The translations under genes were made by a program, and so were the position numbers. Positions 10,352 to 21,239 of a DNA stretch of 64,000 nucleotides are shown piece after piece. The first letter of the stretch is position 1. Every line of letters begins with the position of its first letter. Source of the stretch: Symsagittifera roscoffensis (lineage: Eukaryota; Xenacoelomorpha; Acoela; Convolutidae); assembly GCF_963678635.1 (NCBI RefSeq), contig NC_087063.1, forward strand, positions 24,498,701 through 24,562,700, written 5' to 3'. Below the pieces are notes generated by a model. That model was not told where the DNA came from, ran no database searches, and saw only the letters and a list, made by a program, of their open reading frames with translations.

Positions 10352-10399
10352 CTGAATATAAATATAGGTACTCGTTAGAAGTATGTTCCCGTTAAAAAC

Positions 10400-10828
10400 C
10401 TCGTTTAGAAGTATGGTCCCGTAAAACTATCAATGGTCCTACATGGGGGGGGGGGGGGTTGACTTTTTTTTTCAGGAATTCGACCACCTGCCGACCCAAA
10501 GGGTCCTATTTTGGGAAAGGAAAAAGAGCCAAAACAGGTTATTAGAAAATAGAAAATTTGACCAAAACAGGTTCTTTTTAGTGTTTTGGGAGATCTTAGA
10601 AAACCAATTGGGTCGACCTAAAAAATTTTGCCCGTGAACTGATATTTTTGATAATTTGACAGGAAACGTTACTGGATTATCTTACAAAGAATTGCTTACA
10701 AAACTACTTTATGTTTTCATCTACTTGAAGTACTTCAATATATTTCAATTGGTCTGGCCCGGCCACACTTCCAAACGAGGTTTTGAATGCGACTCGTCAA
10801 AAACCGTGGGACCATAATTCTAAACGAG
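10400..10828. repeat. Inverted-repeat-bounded unit with a partial hAT MITE inside
   Basis: CTCGTTTAGAAGTATGGTCC at 10400 is mirrored by GGACCATAATTCTAAACGAG ending at 10828. Inside, 10437-10650 is a reverse-oriented partial copy of the 9451-9850 MITE: its minus strand has TTTTTTAGGTCGACC and GGACCCTTTGGGTCGGCAGG. A G-run of about 14 lies at 10445-10458. Confidence 0.6.
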
Positions 10829-11131
10829 TACCCGAATATGAATTGGCTCATATCTGTCAACCCAGGCGTCGTTTGTGTCAGGCCAGGGAAATCTAGATCC
10901 CCAAATGCTTAAACTAGAAACGCGGAAAGGTTAATAATTTAGTCTGTGAGCGAGCGGGGGACCAAAATGGGGGGGGGGGGGGAGGACGAAGCGATGTGTC
11001 TTAATTTGGCGCCCCAGTAAGTTATTCAACTAAAAGAATGAGAAACTAATTGGCTTTTTTCCAGTTTTTGCACAATTTTAAGCTGCGCAAGATAACATAT
11101 ATCTAAATTTGCATCTCTCACAAAATAAAAG
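10829..11131. other. No gene seen, intron 1 filler
   Basis: AT-rich intronic sequence with a G-run near 10970-10983 and one isolated GGCTTTTTTCCAGTTTTT motif near 11051. Nothing coding. Confidence 0.5.
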
Positions 11132-11372
11132 GGCTCTTTTTCACTCCCCTCCCTAACTTTTTCTGAAATTCCTTTCTGAATTTCAGTTTTTGAAAAAACT
11201 ATTTTATTAACGGCATTATGTAATGAAATTTTGCATGGTGAACAAACATACTATTGTGTAGAGATTTGTTCTTCATATATTACATCGTAACATCACGCGT
11301 TTTGCCGTAATCACAAGTAAAGAAACTAAGAAAAAAGAAAGTTTGAAATATGTGGGGGAGTGGAAAAGAGCC
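11132..11372. repeat. GGCTCTTTT-TIR unit, 241 bp
   Basis: Bounded by GGCTCTTTTTCACTCCCCTC and, inverted, GGGGGAGTGGAAAAGAGCC. The interior is the dispersed core (GCATGGTGAACAAACATAC, TTGTTCTTCATA, CATCGTAACATCACGCG). No open frame, so non-autonomous. Confidence 0.7.
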
Positions 11373-11747
11373 AATAAAAGTTTAAGTACTTGCTGGCATA
11401 ATCGGATTGAAAAATGTACAAAATTCACTCCTCCTGATACAAGGGGCTCAATGTCTTTATTTGTCCTGTACAACATAAAGTTTTCTACAGTCACGTGACG
11501 TAGGAGTTGCAACTTTTTGATTAAAAAAAACAAATGAACGAAAATTCTTTTCACGTTTTTGCCTTTTCACGTATTTAAGGTGTAAGATTGAAAATTTGAC
11601 ATAAGCTAGATAAACGTTTTTTGAAGACTAAGCCGGGTCAAAGTTTGAGATTTTTTTCAAAGACGTAAGCTAGCCAGTAAAACATATCTAGAAGTGTTCT
11701 AGCTGCGGAAACATAATCGCAAACAAGAAATTTCAACTTATGGGCTC
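11373..11747. other. No gene seen
   Basis: AT-rich intron sequence between two inverted-repeat elements; no coding signal or structured RNA recognised. Confidence 0.4.
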
Positions 11748-12756
11748 AAATTAGTTCTTTGGGAAGCTAATGAACTTGACTTAATTTTTATGTCGCGAAA
11801 AATTACAGATAATAAAATTGAAAAAGCTACTCCGTTAGGCGTAAGAAAACGGCTAAATTCCATGAACATTTTTGCGCTTGCGCTGATGGTCAAAATAAGT
11901 GAACTAAAGAACTGTTCCGGCATTTATTTCGAAAATTTTATCGTTCGAATCTATGCACAGGATTCTTAGATTTTAGCAGTTGAGTTTTTAATTTGGGTTA
12001 CAATCACACCAAAAGTGAACAGAAAAAAAATTGCAAGAAAACTCACCAGAATAATTATGGTTCAGTTTTTGTTCGAAATTCTCAGTCAAATTTTTACGGC
12101 AAAAATGGGTTGTTTCGGTTTTTCTAGTTAATCAAAAATTACGTCGAAACTCTCAAGCTAATTGATGAGCGAGTTACATCAACAAAAAGTCTTTACAAGG
12201 GTAAAACATTCTAAAATCTCTATACGAGAAAATGTTTTTAGTTGATAGCAAAAAAGGTCAATTATCACTATATAAAAACCCAAATTTTTCCTTGAAAACA
12301 AATTTCAATTATTTTTGGAATTGGAATTGTTACTTCTCTCGTTCTTTGTTGCGCTGTGTAAGAGGCTTCTTCTCAAATAACTTTCTCATCAATTAACTTG
12401 GTAGTTTCAGCGTAATTTGATTAATTTTTCATGTAAAGTTTGGTTGAGAATTTCGAAAAACAAACAATTGCCTTATATTGATTCTGTTGAAATTTTAAGC
12501 CACTCTTCTCTTCTCTCTACTCTTAAGCCAAATTGAGTAAAACGAGTTTGTGTTTGACAGTTTCGGTTTTTGGGTCCTTTTAATGTAAATCAGCACTGTA
12601 TAAGCTCCTGTAAATTTTTAATCTAAGTGTTGTAGTCAAAACAGTTATCACCGTTTGTCGACGCCAGACCAAGTAGCTCTTTCAATTTTCTTATCTGTCA
12701 TTTTTTGGCGGCATAAAAATTAAGTCAAGTTCATTAGCTTCCCAAAGAACTAATGT
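11748..12756. repeat. Foldback element with a second palindromic element nested inside
   Basis: Arms of about 110 bp, 11748-11860 and 12645-12756, are inverted copies (both contain TAGTTCTTTGGGAAGCTAAT followed by GAACTTGACTTAATTTTTAT). Between them, roughly 11960-12598, is a diverged copy of the TA-flanked foldback family also at 41733-42462. Its right end reads AAATCAGCACTG then TA; its left end is eroded. No transposase. Confidence 0.6.
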
Positions 12757-13030
12757 GAGTTGCATTTTTCCATGTCCCGTGACTGTATAAAAAAAATCTT
12801 TTACACATTACAAAAAATTTTCAGTTTGTTTAAGCCAAAATGTTCAGTTTTAATGTTTTAGAAAATTTCCGCAGGGAAATTTTGATTCATAAACCCAAAA
12901 ATTTGGCCGTTCAAACTTTCGAAAAAATGTATGTCTTTAGACTCTAATTCACTCCCCCTCCAACGCTTGGCTTTTCTATTTTTATAATGGTTTTAGGTCT
13001 AATCATAGCCAAAAGCGTAATATTAATTTG

Positions 13031-13372
13031 GGCTCTTTTCCAGTTTCCACCCTTTTAAATTCAATTTTGAAAAGCTTAGGTAATAATGCAAGGAAATTCG
13101 GCGTGGTGAACAAATTGACAACTGTGAACAGATTTGTTCTTCATACTTTACAGCGTAAAATCACGCTATTAGAGGTAATAACACGTATAACAAACATAAA
13201 ACTCGGTATTTTTTTGAAGTTGGGAACTAGAAAAAACCTTAATTTGTAAGGTATGAAAAGCAAATCTGATCGCAATTGTTATTTTGTTCAACATGTGAGC
13301 TTCTTTTGCCTTATGTAAATGGTAACGTAGTTTTTTAAAATGGAAACTCAAAGAGGGAAGTGGAAAAGAGCC
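13031..13372. repeat. GGCTCTTTT-TIR unit, 342 bp
   Basis: Bounded by GGCTCTTTTCCAGTTTCCAC and, inverted, GAGGGAAGTGGAAAAGAGCC. It carries one forward core copy (GGCGTGGTGAACAAATTGAC near 13100) and a weaker reverse one near 13250-13300, which makes it a foldback. Confidence 0.65.
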
Positions 13373-13490
13373 CTTTAATGGAGGTCATTTGCCTGATCAA
13401 AAGATCCGAGCGTCCGACCCAAGTCCGCATCTGTGAAATTGATGTTTTTCGAATGGATGTGGAACTTTTTATAGATAAAAGTAGGCCAGG

Positions 13491-14008
13491 TGCGACCCTT
13501 GTTGCGACTTTGCGCGTCCCATGTTGCGACTTTTCGCGACCCATGTTGCGACTTTGCGCGACCCATGTTGCGACTTTGCGCGACCCATGTTGCGACTTTG
13601 CGCGACCCATATTGCGACTTTTTACGGTTCCTGTTGCGACTTTGCGCGAAGCGTGTTGCGACTTTCTGCGACCCTTGTTGCGACTTTCTGCGACCTTTGT
13701 TGAGATTTTGCGCGACCAATGTTGCGACTTTGCGCGACCCATGTTGCGACTTTGCGCGACCCATGTTGCGACTTTTTACGGTTCCTGTTGCGACTTTGCG
13801 CGAAGCGTGTTGCGACTTTCTGTGACCCTTGTTGCGACTTTCTGCGACTTTTGTTGAGACTTTAGGCGACCAATGTTGCGACTTTGCGCGACCCATGTTG
13901 CGACTTTTTGCTATTCCTGTTTCTACTTTGCACGACCCATGTTGCGACTTTCTGCAACCCTTGTTGCGACTTTGCGCGTCCCATGTTGCAACTTTGCGCG
14001 ACCCATGT
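13491..14008. repeat. 22-bp minisatellite
   Basis: About 23 units close to TTGCGACTTTGCGCGACCCATG. A higher-order block of about 155 bp recurs: variant units with TTTTTACGGTTCC, GCGCGAAGCG and TTTGTTGAGA appear in the same order at 13615-13725 and 13770-13880. GC-rich against its surroundings. Long open frames on both strands follow from a period of 22 (not a multiple of 3) without stop words and are not genes. Confidence 0.9.
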
Positions 14009-14837
14009 GTGCCAGTCGGTCATATCTGGAAGTTTGACCTTGAGGAACACGAAAATACGTGGATTTGGAATGAAATTGTATTCACCGAATCAGAACAACC
14101 GAACTACAATTGCGGGAAAGTTGTCAAATAAAAACAGTGCGAAAATGCTATTCGCAATTTCCGTCGTAGAAAACGAGAGTAGAGCTGTCCTATCTGATAT
14201 AGGAGACAGAACAAACACAAGAGCAGATCAAGACTCAGCTGAACCAGAGTGAACCATCGATGGAAAGGTGGACAACTGAAGTCTCCCAATGGTTCAGATC
14301 CAAAACTACATTCTTGAATTAAAACTTATTTCCCTTGATTGGAACTCATTGTCAGAAAACTTTTTGAGTTATATTCGATTATATTTATGCTAGAGTCATT
14401 AATTAGTTTCATTACTCTGTTTCTCAAGCGTGCTGCTATGTAAGTACCAAATTTAGTTTCCTCGAGTGCATTTTATAATAAGTATGTTGAGGTGAGGCGA
14501 GTTTTAGGTTGATCCATCTGAAATGGATCAAAGTTCCACTGTCCAATAAAAAGTAACTTAACGGATTGTTCCAACCCTGTTTTTAACGGCGTTCGCGTAT
14601 TTTGGGTATTTTGAGACCTAAGTATGGGGACGTTCTTATTTTTTAGAGTGGGGGGTATTTTGGTAGTGGCCTTTAAGCTGTAACGGGTTCTAGTCTCATG
14701 TCGCAAGCGAACCGAATTGGCTCCGACCGTTCTTGAGGTAGAAAAACACAAGAGATAGTGTCCCTGACTCTTGAGCCAATGGTTATAGGGCCTATTTTTC
14801 TTAAGCCTCATATGTGACCGAAGTAGGCGACTGTTAC
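14009..14837. other. Unassigned stretch between two minisatellite blocks
   Basis: Not tandem. The plus strand around 14015-14131 reads FDLEEHENTWIWNEIVF and then NYNCGKVVK before a stop; this is protein-like but too short to assign and has no clear splice sites. Could be an exon relic or chance. The remainder is AT-rich without signals. Confidence 0.3.
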
Positions 14838-15058
14838 ATTGTTGCGACTTTGCGCAACCCATATTGCGACTTTTTGCTATTCCTGATGCGACTTTGCGCG
14901 ACCCATTTTAGCTATGTTGCGACTTTGCGCGATCCTTGTAACGAATTTGTGCGACCTATGTTGCTCAAGCCTCCTGCGGGAGTATAGAATTTCGGTCGCA
15001 GAAAGTCCATTTCGGCGACCCAATTCGGTCGCAACAAGAGTCGCAGACCTCGGCCCGT
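14838..15058. repeat. Second, decayed block of the 22-bp minisatellite
   Basis: Several degenerate TTGCGACTTTGCGCNAC units, then shorter GGTCGCA/GCGACC words, some inverted. Probably once continuous with 13491-14008. Confidence 0.6.
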
Positions 15059-15092
15059 GTGAAAATATTGGCTTACAGTTTTATCAACTTAC

Positions 15093-15333
15093 TTTCTTCA
15101 AACCCATAAACACAGGATGCTGAAGTTAAGATGACGCCAACGCCTATCACAGCGCCACCACATTCTCTCTGAGGGTTCTTCCACGAATTTGTTTCCGTTA
15201 TGATTTTTACAAAGAAGTTTCTTTTGAACGGAACTTCGTAGCCATGCGATACGCGCAGACTAGAACTTGGCTCACGAGCTTGAGCGGCATGTAAAATGAT
15301 AGACAGAATTGCAACAGCTGAGAAGAATTGCAT
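15093..15333 (-). CDS. Serine protease homologue, exon 1 with signal peptide
   Basis: ATG at 15333-15331 opens a signal peptide MQFFSAVAILSIILHAAQA, so the product is secreted. LRVSHGYEV sits where active zymogens have R-IVGG; the new N-terminus would not be canonical. RECGGAVIG carries Cys42. LTSASCVYG corresponds to LTAAHC, so catalytic His57 is Ser while Cys58 is kept. The exon ends GAAGAAA at a good donor GTAAGT (minus strand, 15092 downward), phase 1, joining exon 2. With the Asp102-to-Asn change in exon 2 this is a serine protease homologue rather than an enzyme. Such homologues in arthropods can act as cofactors or binding proteins (family knowledge). Start chosen as the only ATG giving a signal peptide. 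Confidence 0.8.
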
Positions 15334-15604
15334 TTTGTAGCTTCGAATTAGTTAATGATTTTTGAAACAAAAGTCCTTTTTTTGTGACTTCTCTACTGGC
15401 GGGGTTTTCTGCCCCGCGAAAATGTGAATTTTCAGTGAATAATATTCTGATTATTCAGAAGAAAGATACGCTTTAATTTTTTGTAACTCCTCCCCAATAG
15501 GCAACTGAGCTTCTGACTTTTTTCCTTTACCCTCACGAGCAAATTTGTATAATTAAAACAAATGGCTCTATTTCCTTCCCCCCCCCCCCCCACCTCACAC
15601 GAGC
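15334..15604 (-). promoter_or_regulatory. Upstream region of the protease homologue
   Basis: Expected promoter side. No convincing TATA box. A small GC stem, GCGGGG TTTTCT GCCCCGC at about 15402-15419, stands out in AT-rich DNA. A C-run of about 11 lies near 15581. Confidence 0.3.
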
Positions 15605-16037
15605 TTCAATATATTAGTGTAACGAGTGGTTTTACGAGGTTGAGTATGAAGACCAAATATGTATGTCGTGGCCTTATTAGTCTGTATGTAAATTTTCATA
15701 ACAATTAGACAATGTGGTCAACAAATTTACATGTAAAAATTTGCAGGTGGGGGGGAAAAGGAAAAAGAGCCAAACAAATTTCTGTTCACATTATCACAAG
15801 TTAATCTTCAGTGTGAGGTGGGGGAAAAGGAAAAAGAGCCCCCCCCCCCAGCTGCGAATTTTCACAGTTATTTTTTTGTTCACATCGTCCGATTGCAACG
15901 AAAATATTTAGGTTATTACAAACATGTTTGGTCTCTATATCTAACCTTGCAAAACCCCTCGTAACACCTTAAAATGTATGCTGGATTTTTTTATATTTTA
16001 AGTTACTGTTCATTTTGTCCGATTGTCATGAAAGTTG

Positions 16038-16249
16038 GGCTCTTTTCCAGTTCCCCCTTTCAAAATAACGAGTTTTATATTTGCCTTACGTGTTATTACG
16101 GCTAAATGCGTGAAGTTACGCTGTAAAGTATGAAGAACAAATCTGTTCAGAATTGTCGATTTGTTCACCACGCCAAATTTCATTGCATTGTGACAACGTT
16201 AAATAGACTTCTCAAAATTGAATTTGAGAGGGGGAACTGGAAAAGAGCC
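16038..16249. repeat. GGCTCTTTT-TIR unit, 212 bp, core 1
   Basis: Best-preserved unit. GGCTCTTTTCCAGTTCCCCC at the left end is matched exactly by GGGGGAACTGGAAAAGAGCC at the right end, with TTTCAAAAT/ATTTGAGA partly continuing the pairing. Interior is core 1 in reverse orientation. Confidence 0.8.
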
Positions 16250-16802
16250 GAAAATTTACACGCAGACTACTTAGGCTATGACAAACATATTTGGTCTTCA
16301 TAATTAACCTTGTAAAACCACTCGTTAGACCATAAAACTCATGTTTGAGTGAGGTGGGGGATGGAAAAAGAGCCATAAAAATTTGCAGGTGGGGGAAAAA
16401 GAAAAAGAGCCATTTTTTTAAAAATTTTTTTGTTTTGCACTGTCCGATTGTCACGAGCATTGGCATGCCGACTGATAATGCCAAAAAAATCATTTAGTCT
16501 TCATACTGGACCTTGTGAAAACCTTCGTTAAACCATAAAGTTTCCGGCTTATGTGACTTGGGGCAAGGAAAAAGAGCCTGTATGCTTATTTTTAGGCGTA
16601 AAAAACAAGAAGAGCCAGAAAACATTTTCCTTTTCCCCCAACTCGCCTAAGCATCAATTTTATGGTGGTGTATTTACCAGGGGTTTTACAAGGATCATTA
16701 TTAAGGCTAAATTAAAGGGCCAGTTTTTGTAATAATCGAACAATTAGAACAGAAAAGTTTTAAAAAAAAAATGCATGTAGGGTAAAAACGGAAAAAATCG
16801 TC

Positions 16803-17001
16803 GGCTCTTTTTCCTCTCCCCCACTTGCAAAGTTTCACAAACAAAAAGGGTGTTCACATTGTTCGATTGTTATGAAAGTTGACATACGGACTAACTTGGT
16901 TATGACAAACATAATTGGTCCCGATAATTAACCTTGTAAATCCACTCATTACACCATAAAATTCATGTTCGTGTGGGGTGGGGGGAAAAGGAAAAAGAAC
17001 C
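16803..17001. repeat. GGCTCTTTT-TIR unit, 199 bp, core 2
   Basis: Left GGCTCTTTTTCCTCTCCCCC, right GGGGGGAAAAGGAAAAAGAACC (one base changed). Interior is core 2 (ATGACAAACATAATTGGTCC). Confidence 0.7.
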
Positions 17002-17035
17002 AAAGCGCTAATTTTAGGCCCTCATTGACAATTTT

Positions 17036-17427
17036 AACTCTTTTCCACTCCCCCCTCATAATTCACATTTGATTTCAGTTGTGTAAAAGGTTGTTTTTTA
17101 CGTTGTCATAATGAAAGGAAATTTAGCTGGTGCATGGTTAACAAACTAACTATGGTGAGCTCATTTGTTGTTAATACCTTACCTCGTAAGGTTACGCGTT
17201 CAGCCACAATAAGCCTTTTTCCCTTCCCCCCAAACTTCAAACGTTCTCTTATTATACTTGTGTAACGTGTAATTATGGTTAAACGCGTAATGTTACGATG
17301 TCAAGTATAGAAAACAAATTTGTTCACAATTGATAGTTTGTTCACCATGCAAAATTTCATTACCTTATCACAACCTTAAAACAGTTTAAGAAAACTGAAG
17401 TTCAAATATGAGGGAGTTAAAAAGAGC
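17036..17427. repeat. Foldback made of two opposed core-1 copies
   Basis: A forward core 1 at about 17100-17215 and a reverse core 1 at about 17265-17385 face each other, with CTCTTTTCCACTCCCCC and GAGGGAGTTAAAAAGAGC at the ends. The RNA or single strand would form a long imperfect hairpin. Confidence 0.6.
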
Positions 17428-18863
17428 TTTTTCGAATTTTTTAAAACATAAAAATAATTGTATTCTGTCAAAATTCAATTCGATGAAAATTAAAATTAAA
17501 AACAACATAATCAAATCTCGTTGCGAGACTGCCACGGATTTTTGCAACCCGTTTTCAAGCGCCACTGATCTTATTCTTGGGTTTTCCCTCTTTTTTACTA
17601 TGAAAATTTACCACTAAATGATTAAAAAGCTCTTTATGGTAGCAATTTTTCTAAAACAAAATAAAGTAATAAACATAAGAAAGCAGCAGTTTTCCACTCT
17701 AAAATGAATATCACTAACTTATATTTAACTAGAGTAAAGTTGGCCAAAAACTCAGGTTGAAGTTACGTTTTTGATATTCAGTGGATTCTTGAATCCAAAA
17801 AACAAAGTTGGGTTGTATTTTAGAGCAAGCTGATTTATTTTCTGATTCTGACAATCATTGAATTTTTTCATTATTCCATTTGTGTCCAGGTATCTGCTTA
17901 ATTGGAAAACTATTGTTTTTTCTCAGTTTCTTCACTAACAGTTTTTTTGAGTTATGGTCGACATGCAATTTTTCCTCAAAACATTTTTTGTTAACTCATT
18001 GTTTTTGACGACTCTTTTACCGTGTGAGTGTTTAATTTTTGTTCCGACCATTGAAAATGGGGAGGATCTTTGTATTTCTGTGTTTTTTTTTCGTTTTCCA
18101 CGCAAAATCAGGTACCACAAATCATCATGAGTTTGGGTTGAATGATATATCAAATAAACGTTCTTTCAGTTTTGAATCAAACGGAAGACATTAAAAGGCA
18201 TGGAATTTCAAAAGCTCCAAAAAAATCTCCAGATTTTTTTGTCATATTTTTTAAATTAAACCGTGTGTTGTGTGTTGAACTGTAGAAAGGCTTTTTGAAA
18301 ACAATGAGTTTGAGCTGTGTCATCGTGACCAAAGAAATCCCAACTCGGACGTGCTTCTTCTATTTTGGTTAATAAAGCAGCATCAAAGTAATCTCCTTTC
18401 TTTTTAAATTAACATTAAACTGGAGTTTTTGAGAAGCTTGATAAATGTTGAATTTTTCAGTTAGTTGTTTAAAAAAGATCCACTCAAAAAGTTTACCTAA
18501 ACCTTAAAATTAGCCTGGTTTTTTGAAGGATTCAATTTAATGCCTTTTTCCAAAAAAAGTTCAAATTAAACAGTTTTGAAACTGTCTAAAAAAATTGATT
18601 CAAAGTTTGTAAAGCTTAAGACAACTTGAGAACTAAATCAGTCTAAAATGAATTAAGAAAATTGAGAAATTGTGTTAAGTAATTTTTCAACAGTTGAAAT
18701 TTTTGGAATTTTCATTTTCATATTATCGTGTGATACAAGAACGGAAATAAATTGGTTTCTGAGTTTTCGATTTTAATTTTTGAAGCGTACTGGCCGAACT
18801 GTTCCAAATAATATCTAAAAAACTTATATAATTTTATCAACGTCCAATAAATTCTTCTCCAAC
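17428..18863. other. No gene seen
   Basis: AT-rich, many A/T runs, no protein-like frame on either strand and no element ends recognised up to the scaffold gap. Confidence 0.5.
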
Positions 18864-19063
18864 NNNNNNNNNNNNNNNNNNNNNNNNNNNNNNNNNNNNN
18901 NNNNNNNNNNNNNNNNNNNNNNNNNNNNNNNNNNNNNNNNNNNNNNNNNNNNNNNNNNNNNNNNNNNNNNNNNNNNNNNNNNNNNNNNNNNNNNNNNNNN
19001 NNNNNNNNNNNNNNNNNNNNNNNNNNNNNNNNNNNNNNNNNNNNNNNNNNNNNNNNNNNNNNN
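18864..19063. other. Scaffold gap, 200 N
   Basis: Exactly 200 N, a standard placeholder; the true distance is unknown, so linkage of the two sides rests on the assembly. Confidence 0.99.
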
Positions 19064-19780
19064 AATCGAAGGGTTTTTTCTGCCTGAAAAAATTTCCACC
19101 GAGGAAAAACGTTTCGACTGAAAGGCACAAAAATTTTCTATTTTTCAAAAATAATTGTTTCTAGCCTTAGCTCCAAGGTACCCGGGTCGACTGTTATGTA
19201 ATTCGATAGCTGAATGTTTGTTTCGATTTGATTGATTTTTAGCTGTCAATTTTTGTGATAACCATTTTGTTGTTGAAAATTTTTACTGTGTAGGCTTTCC
19301 TGTGACAGCCCTTTTTATGACCAACAATTGCGCTTAAATTTGATTGGTCAAGAGTGTTGACCCAAATTTTCTCGCCCGTCTCTGATCGGTCAAAAGTAAA
19401 AGCGCGGAAGTTGATGCCCTCTAGTGGCTTCATGTCCTTCCCGTGTAAATTTGATCTCGGAAAGTTAGTAGCTGATACTGATGCCCCCCCTATGGCTGAG
19501 AGCCAGATATCCTATTGGATATTGATTTTTAGAATAGTAAGACGGGAGTTGATTGCTCCAAGTACCGTTGAATAAGAATTGAAATTGTAAGTAATTGAAG
19601 AAAGGACCAAGATAAGGTTACAACTGGGAAAACTATTATACTGTAATGCATAGATTGATGCGTCAACGGATAAAATAATTGCCAGTTTTGGGACCTTTAA
19701 ATCATTCGTTCAGGAAATCCCACTTATTTTTTGTCAAGTTCTCAAAGTATTGGAGCTACGAGGTTAAGAAAATGAGACAG
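19064..19780. other. No gene assigned; direct repeats
   Basis: Contains two similar words, TGATTGGTCAAGAGTGT near 19341 and TGATCGGTCAAAAGTAA near 19384. AGCTACGAGGTTAAGAAAAT at 19753 recurs at 19812 as AGCTACGAAGTTAGGAAAAT, a 59-bp tandem duplication running into the gypsy remnant. No supported coding sequence. Confidence 0.35.
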
Positions 19781-20242
19781 CTAATCGACGATTCCCAACT
19801 TGCTAACCGAAGCTACGAAGTTAGGAAAATGAGACAGTATTTCAAAATAATTTCCCAATAAAAATTGCAAAAAATTTTCGCATGAACAAATAATGCCAAG
19901 TTGTTTCAGTTCAATTGCGTTATGTTTTTGCTCTTGTTCAATCAAGAAACGAGAAGCAACAACAATTGTTGCCACGACCTTTTTTTCTAATTCTTGTTCC
20001 AGGGCTGCCCACTGAACGCCTTAACTAGCATCGCTTTTTACCTTTGTAGGGCGAGTATAGTCGTTATGATAAATCTTAAAATCTTCAATCCCGTTTAGGA
20101 TGTTTCTAAAAGCCAATTGTAGGACTTCGTCCCACACGAATTTATTTTTGTGGTTGAATTTAAGAGACGAGCAAAGCTGATCAGAACGGACCTGAAGGTT
20201 AGGCAGGAATCTTTGGAGATGATTTAGAATTCCCATAAACAA
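19781..20242 (-). pseudogene. RT connection and RNase H remnants
   Basis: 20242-20021 reads MGILNHLQRFLPNL, NKFVWDEVLQLAF and TRPTKVKSDAS; the last is the RNase H start with its catalytic Asp. 19975-19781 reads VVASRFLIEQEQKHNAIELK (the segment before the catalytic Glu). A frame change separates the two. The Glu block reads QLGIICSCENFLQFLLG, typical of gypsy. Confidence 0.75.
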
Positions 20243-20636
20243 CCTAAGTTGAGTAAAGGTTCTGGGGGTTCAATTTCTAGCGCTGGGTGAATTTTGACTT
20301 TTTCGGACGATATCCATCTGAATCAATTTCAAATCCCAGCCAAGTTAGTTGAGTAAGAAAAATGTCATGTTTTGACAACTTGAGGGCAAAACCCTCTTCC
20401 GATAAACGAAGTAAAACTTTCTCTACTAACTGGTTGAGACCGATTACTGAGCCTTAACTAACGATGAGAATACCGTCTAGAAAACAAAAAAAAACAGTGT
20501 TGTCCATTGCTTTTTAGAAATTATTGGGGCATGTCCGCGAGACCATAACAAACAGTCTTAAATCTATATGGATCCGTGTACTCCCCACATAGGATGTTGA
20601 ACTGCAAAGAATACAAACTTGTTCACTGAATTTAAT

Positions 20637-21029
20637 CTAGCTAAGCGCGTACTTAAGGTCTAATGGAGAGAACGATACATCTCCTACAGTTATCGAAGTG
20701 ATGGTTTGGGCCGCTGAGTCGAATAGTTCCACAAAGTATGGCATGTGGTTCTTGTTTTTGTGAATTTGGTCTTTCATGGGCTGAGTGACAATAGCCAACT
20801 CACTTTTTTGTATACGCACCTGAGCGCGGCATTCCTTCTCCTGAATTGGTATCCGCGGAGATTTGAATGTGGAAAAGTTTTGGTGGTTGTTTGGCTTGCC
20901 CACACTCGTGCGTTCGAATAGAAATTTTTTCTTGTAGTACACTTGCCAAGATTCTGAAACCACATTATGGACGACTTGGGTGACCACACCCGGACAAAAA
21001 AACTGGTCTGATTTGTGTTTTGCGATCAC
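20637..21029 (-). pseudogene. Reverse transcriptase N-terminal fragment
   Basis: NKNHMPYFVELFDSAAQT and DVSFSPLDLKYALS match NKYQMPNIHELIDNIALQ and EVWFSSLDLKNAYSLL of the 6.5-kb element. The YxDD box should lie in 20250-20630 but is eroded; the minus strand there has several stops. Confidence 0.75.
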
Positions 21030-21239
21030 CTAGCTTCGACTGTAGGTCCAAGCCCAGTAAACACCTCGTACGGTTCTCTGAAATACGAAACTGGGCGGAC
21101 ATCACCTTCCATCTTTTCAAAATATATACAACTAACGTACCGAATAGTTAGACCTTCCTTTGGTTATAGTTCAAAAAGACTTTATCTATTCAACACTCGT
21201 GATCAAACCGTATTTTAGCTGACGGTACTGACTTTACGA

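Larger units (their letters stand above)
15605..17427. repeat. Dense cluster of GGCTCTTTT-TIR units
   Basis: A mosaic of short units whose ends read GGCTCTTTTYC plus a C-rich stretch, or the inverse G-rich stretch plus GRAAAAGAGCC. About ten such ends occur here, near 15770, 15830, 16038, 16249, 16372, 16411, 16578, 16803, 17001 and 17036. Two interior families are present: core 1 (GTGAACAAA, TTCTTCATA, CGTAACATCACGCG) and core 2 (GACAAACATANTTGGTC, AACCTTGTAAAACCACTCGTT, ACCATAAA). No coding frame. Confidence 0.65.

Noticed and set aside
13335-13896. Long overlapping frames on both strands (Arg/Lys/Ser/Gln and Cys/Asp/Phe repeats)
   Set aside because: They are readings of the 22-bp minisatellite; all frames are equally open and no start context or homologue supports them.
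19414-19427. CTCF-like site CCACTAGAGGGCA (minus strand)
   Set aside because: A single short motif match in unannotated DNA; too little to call an insulator.
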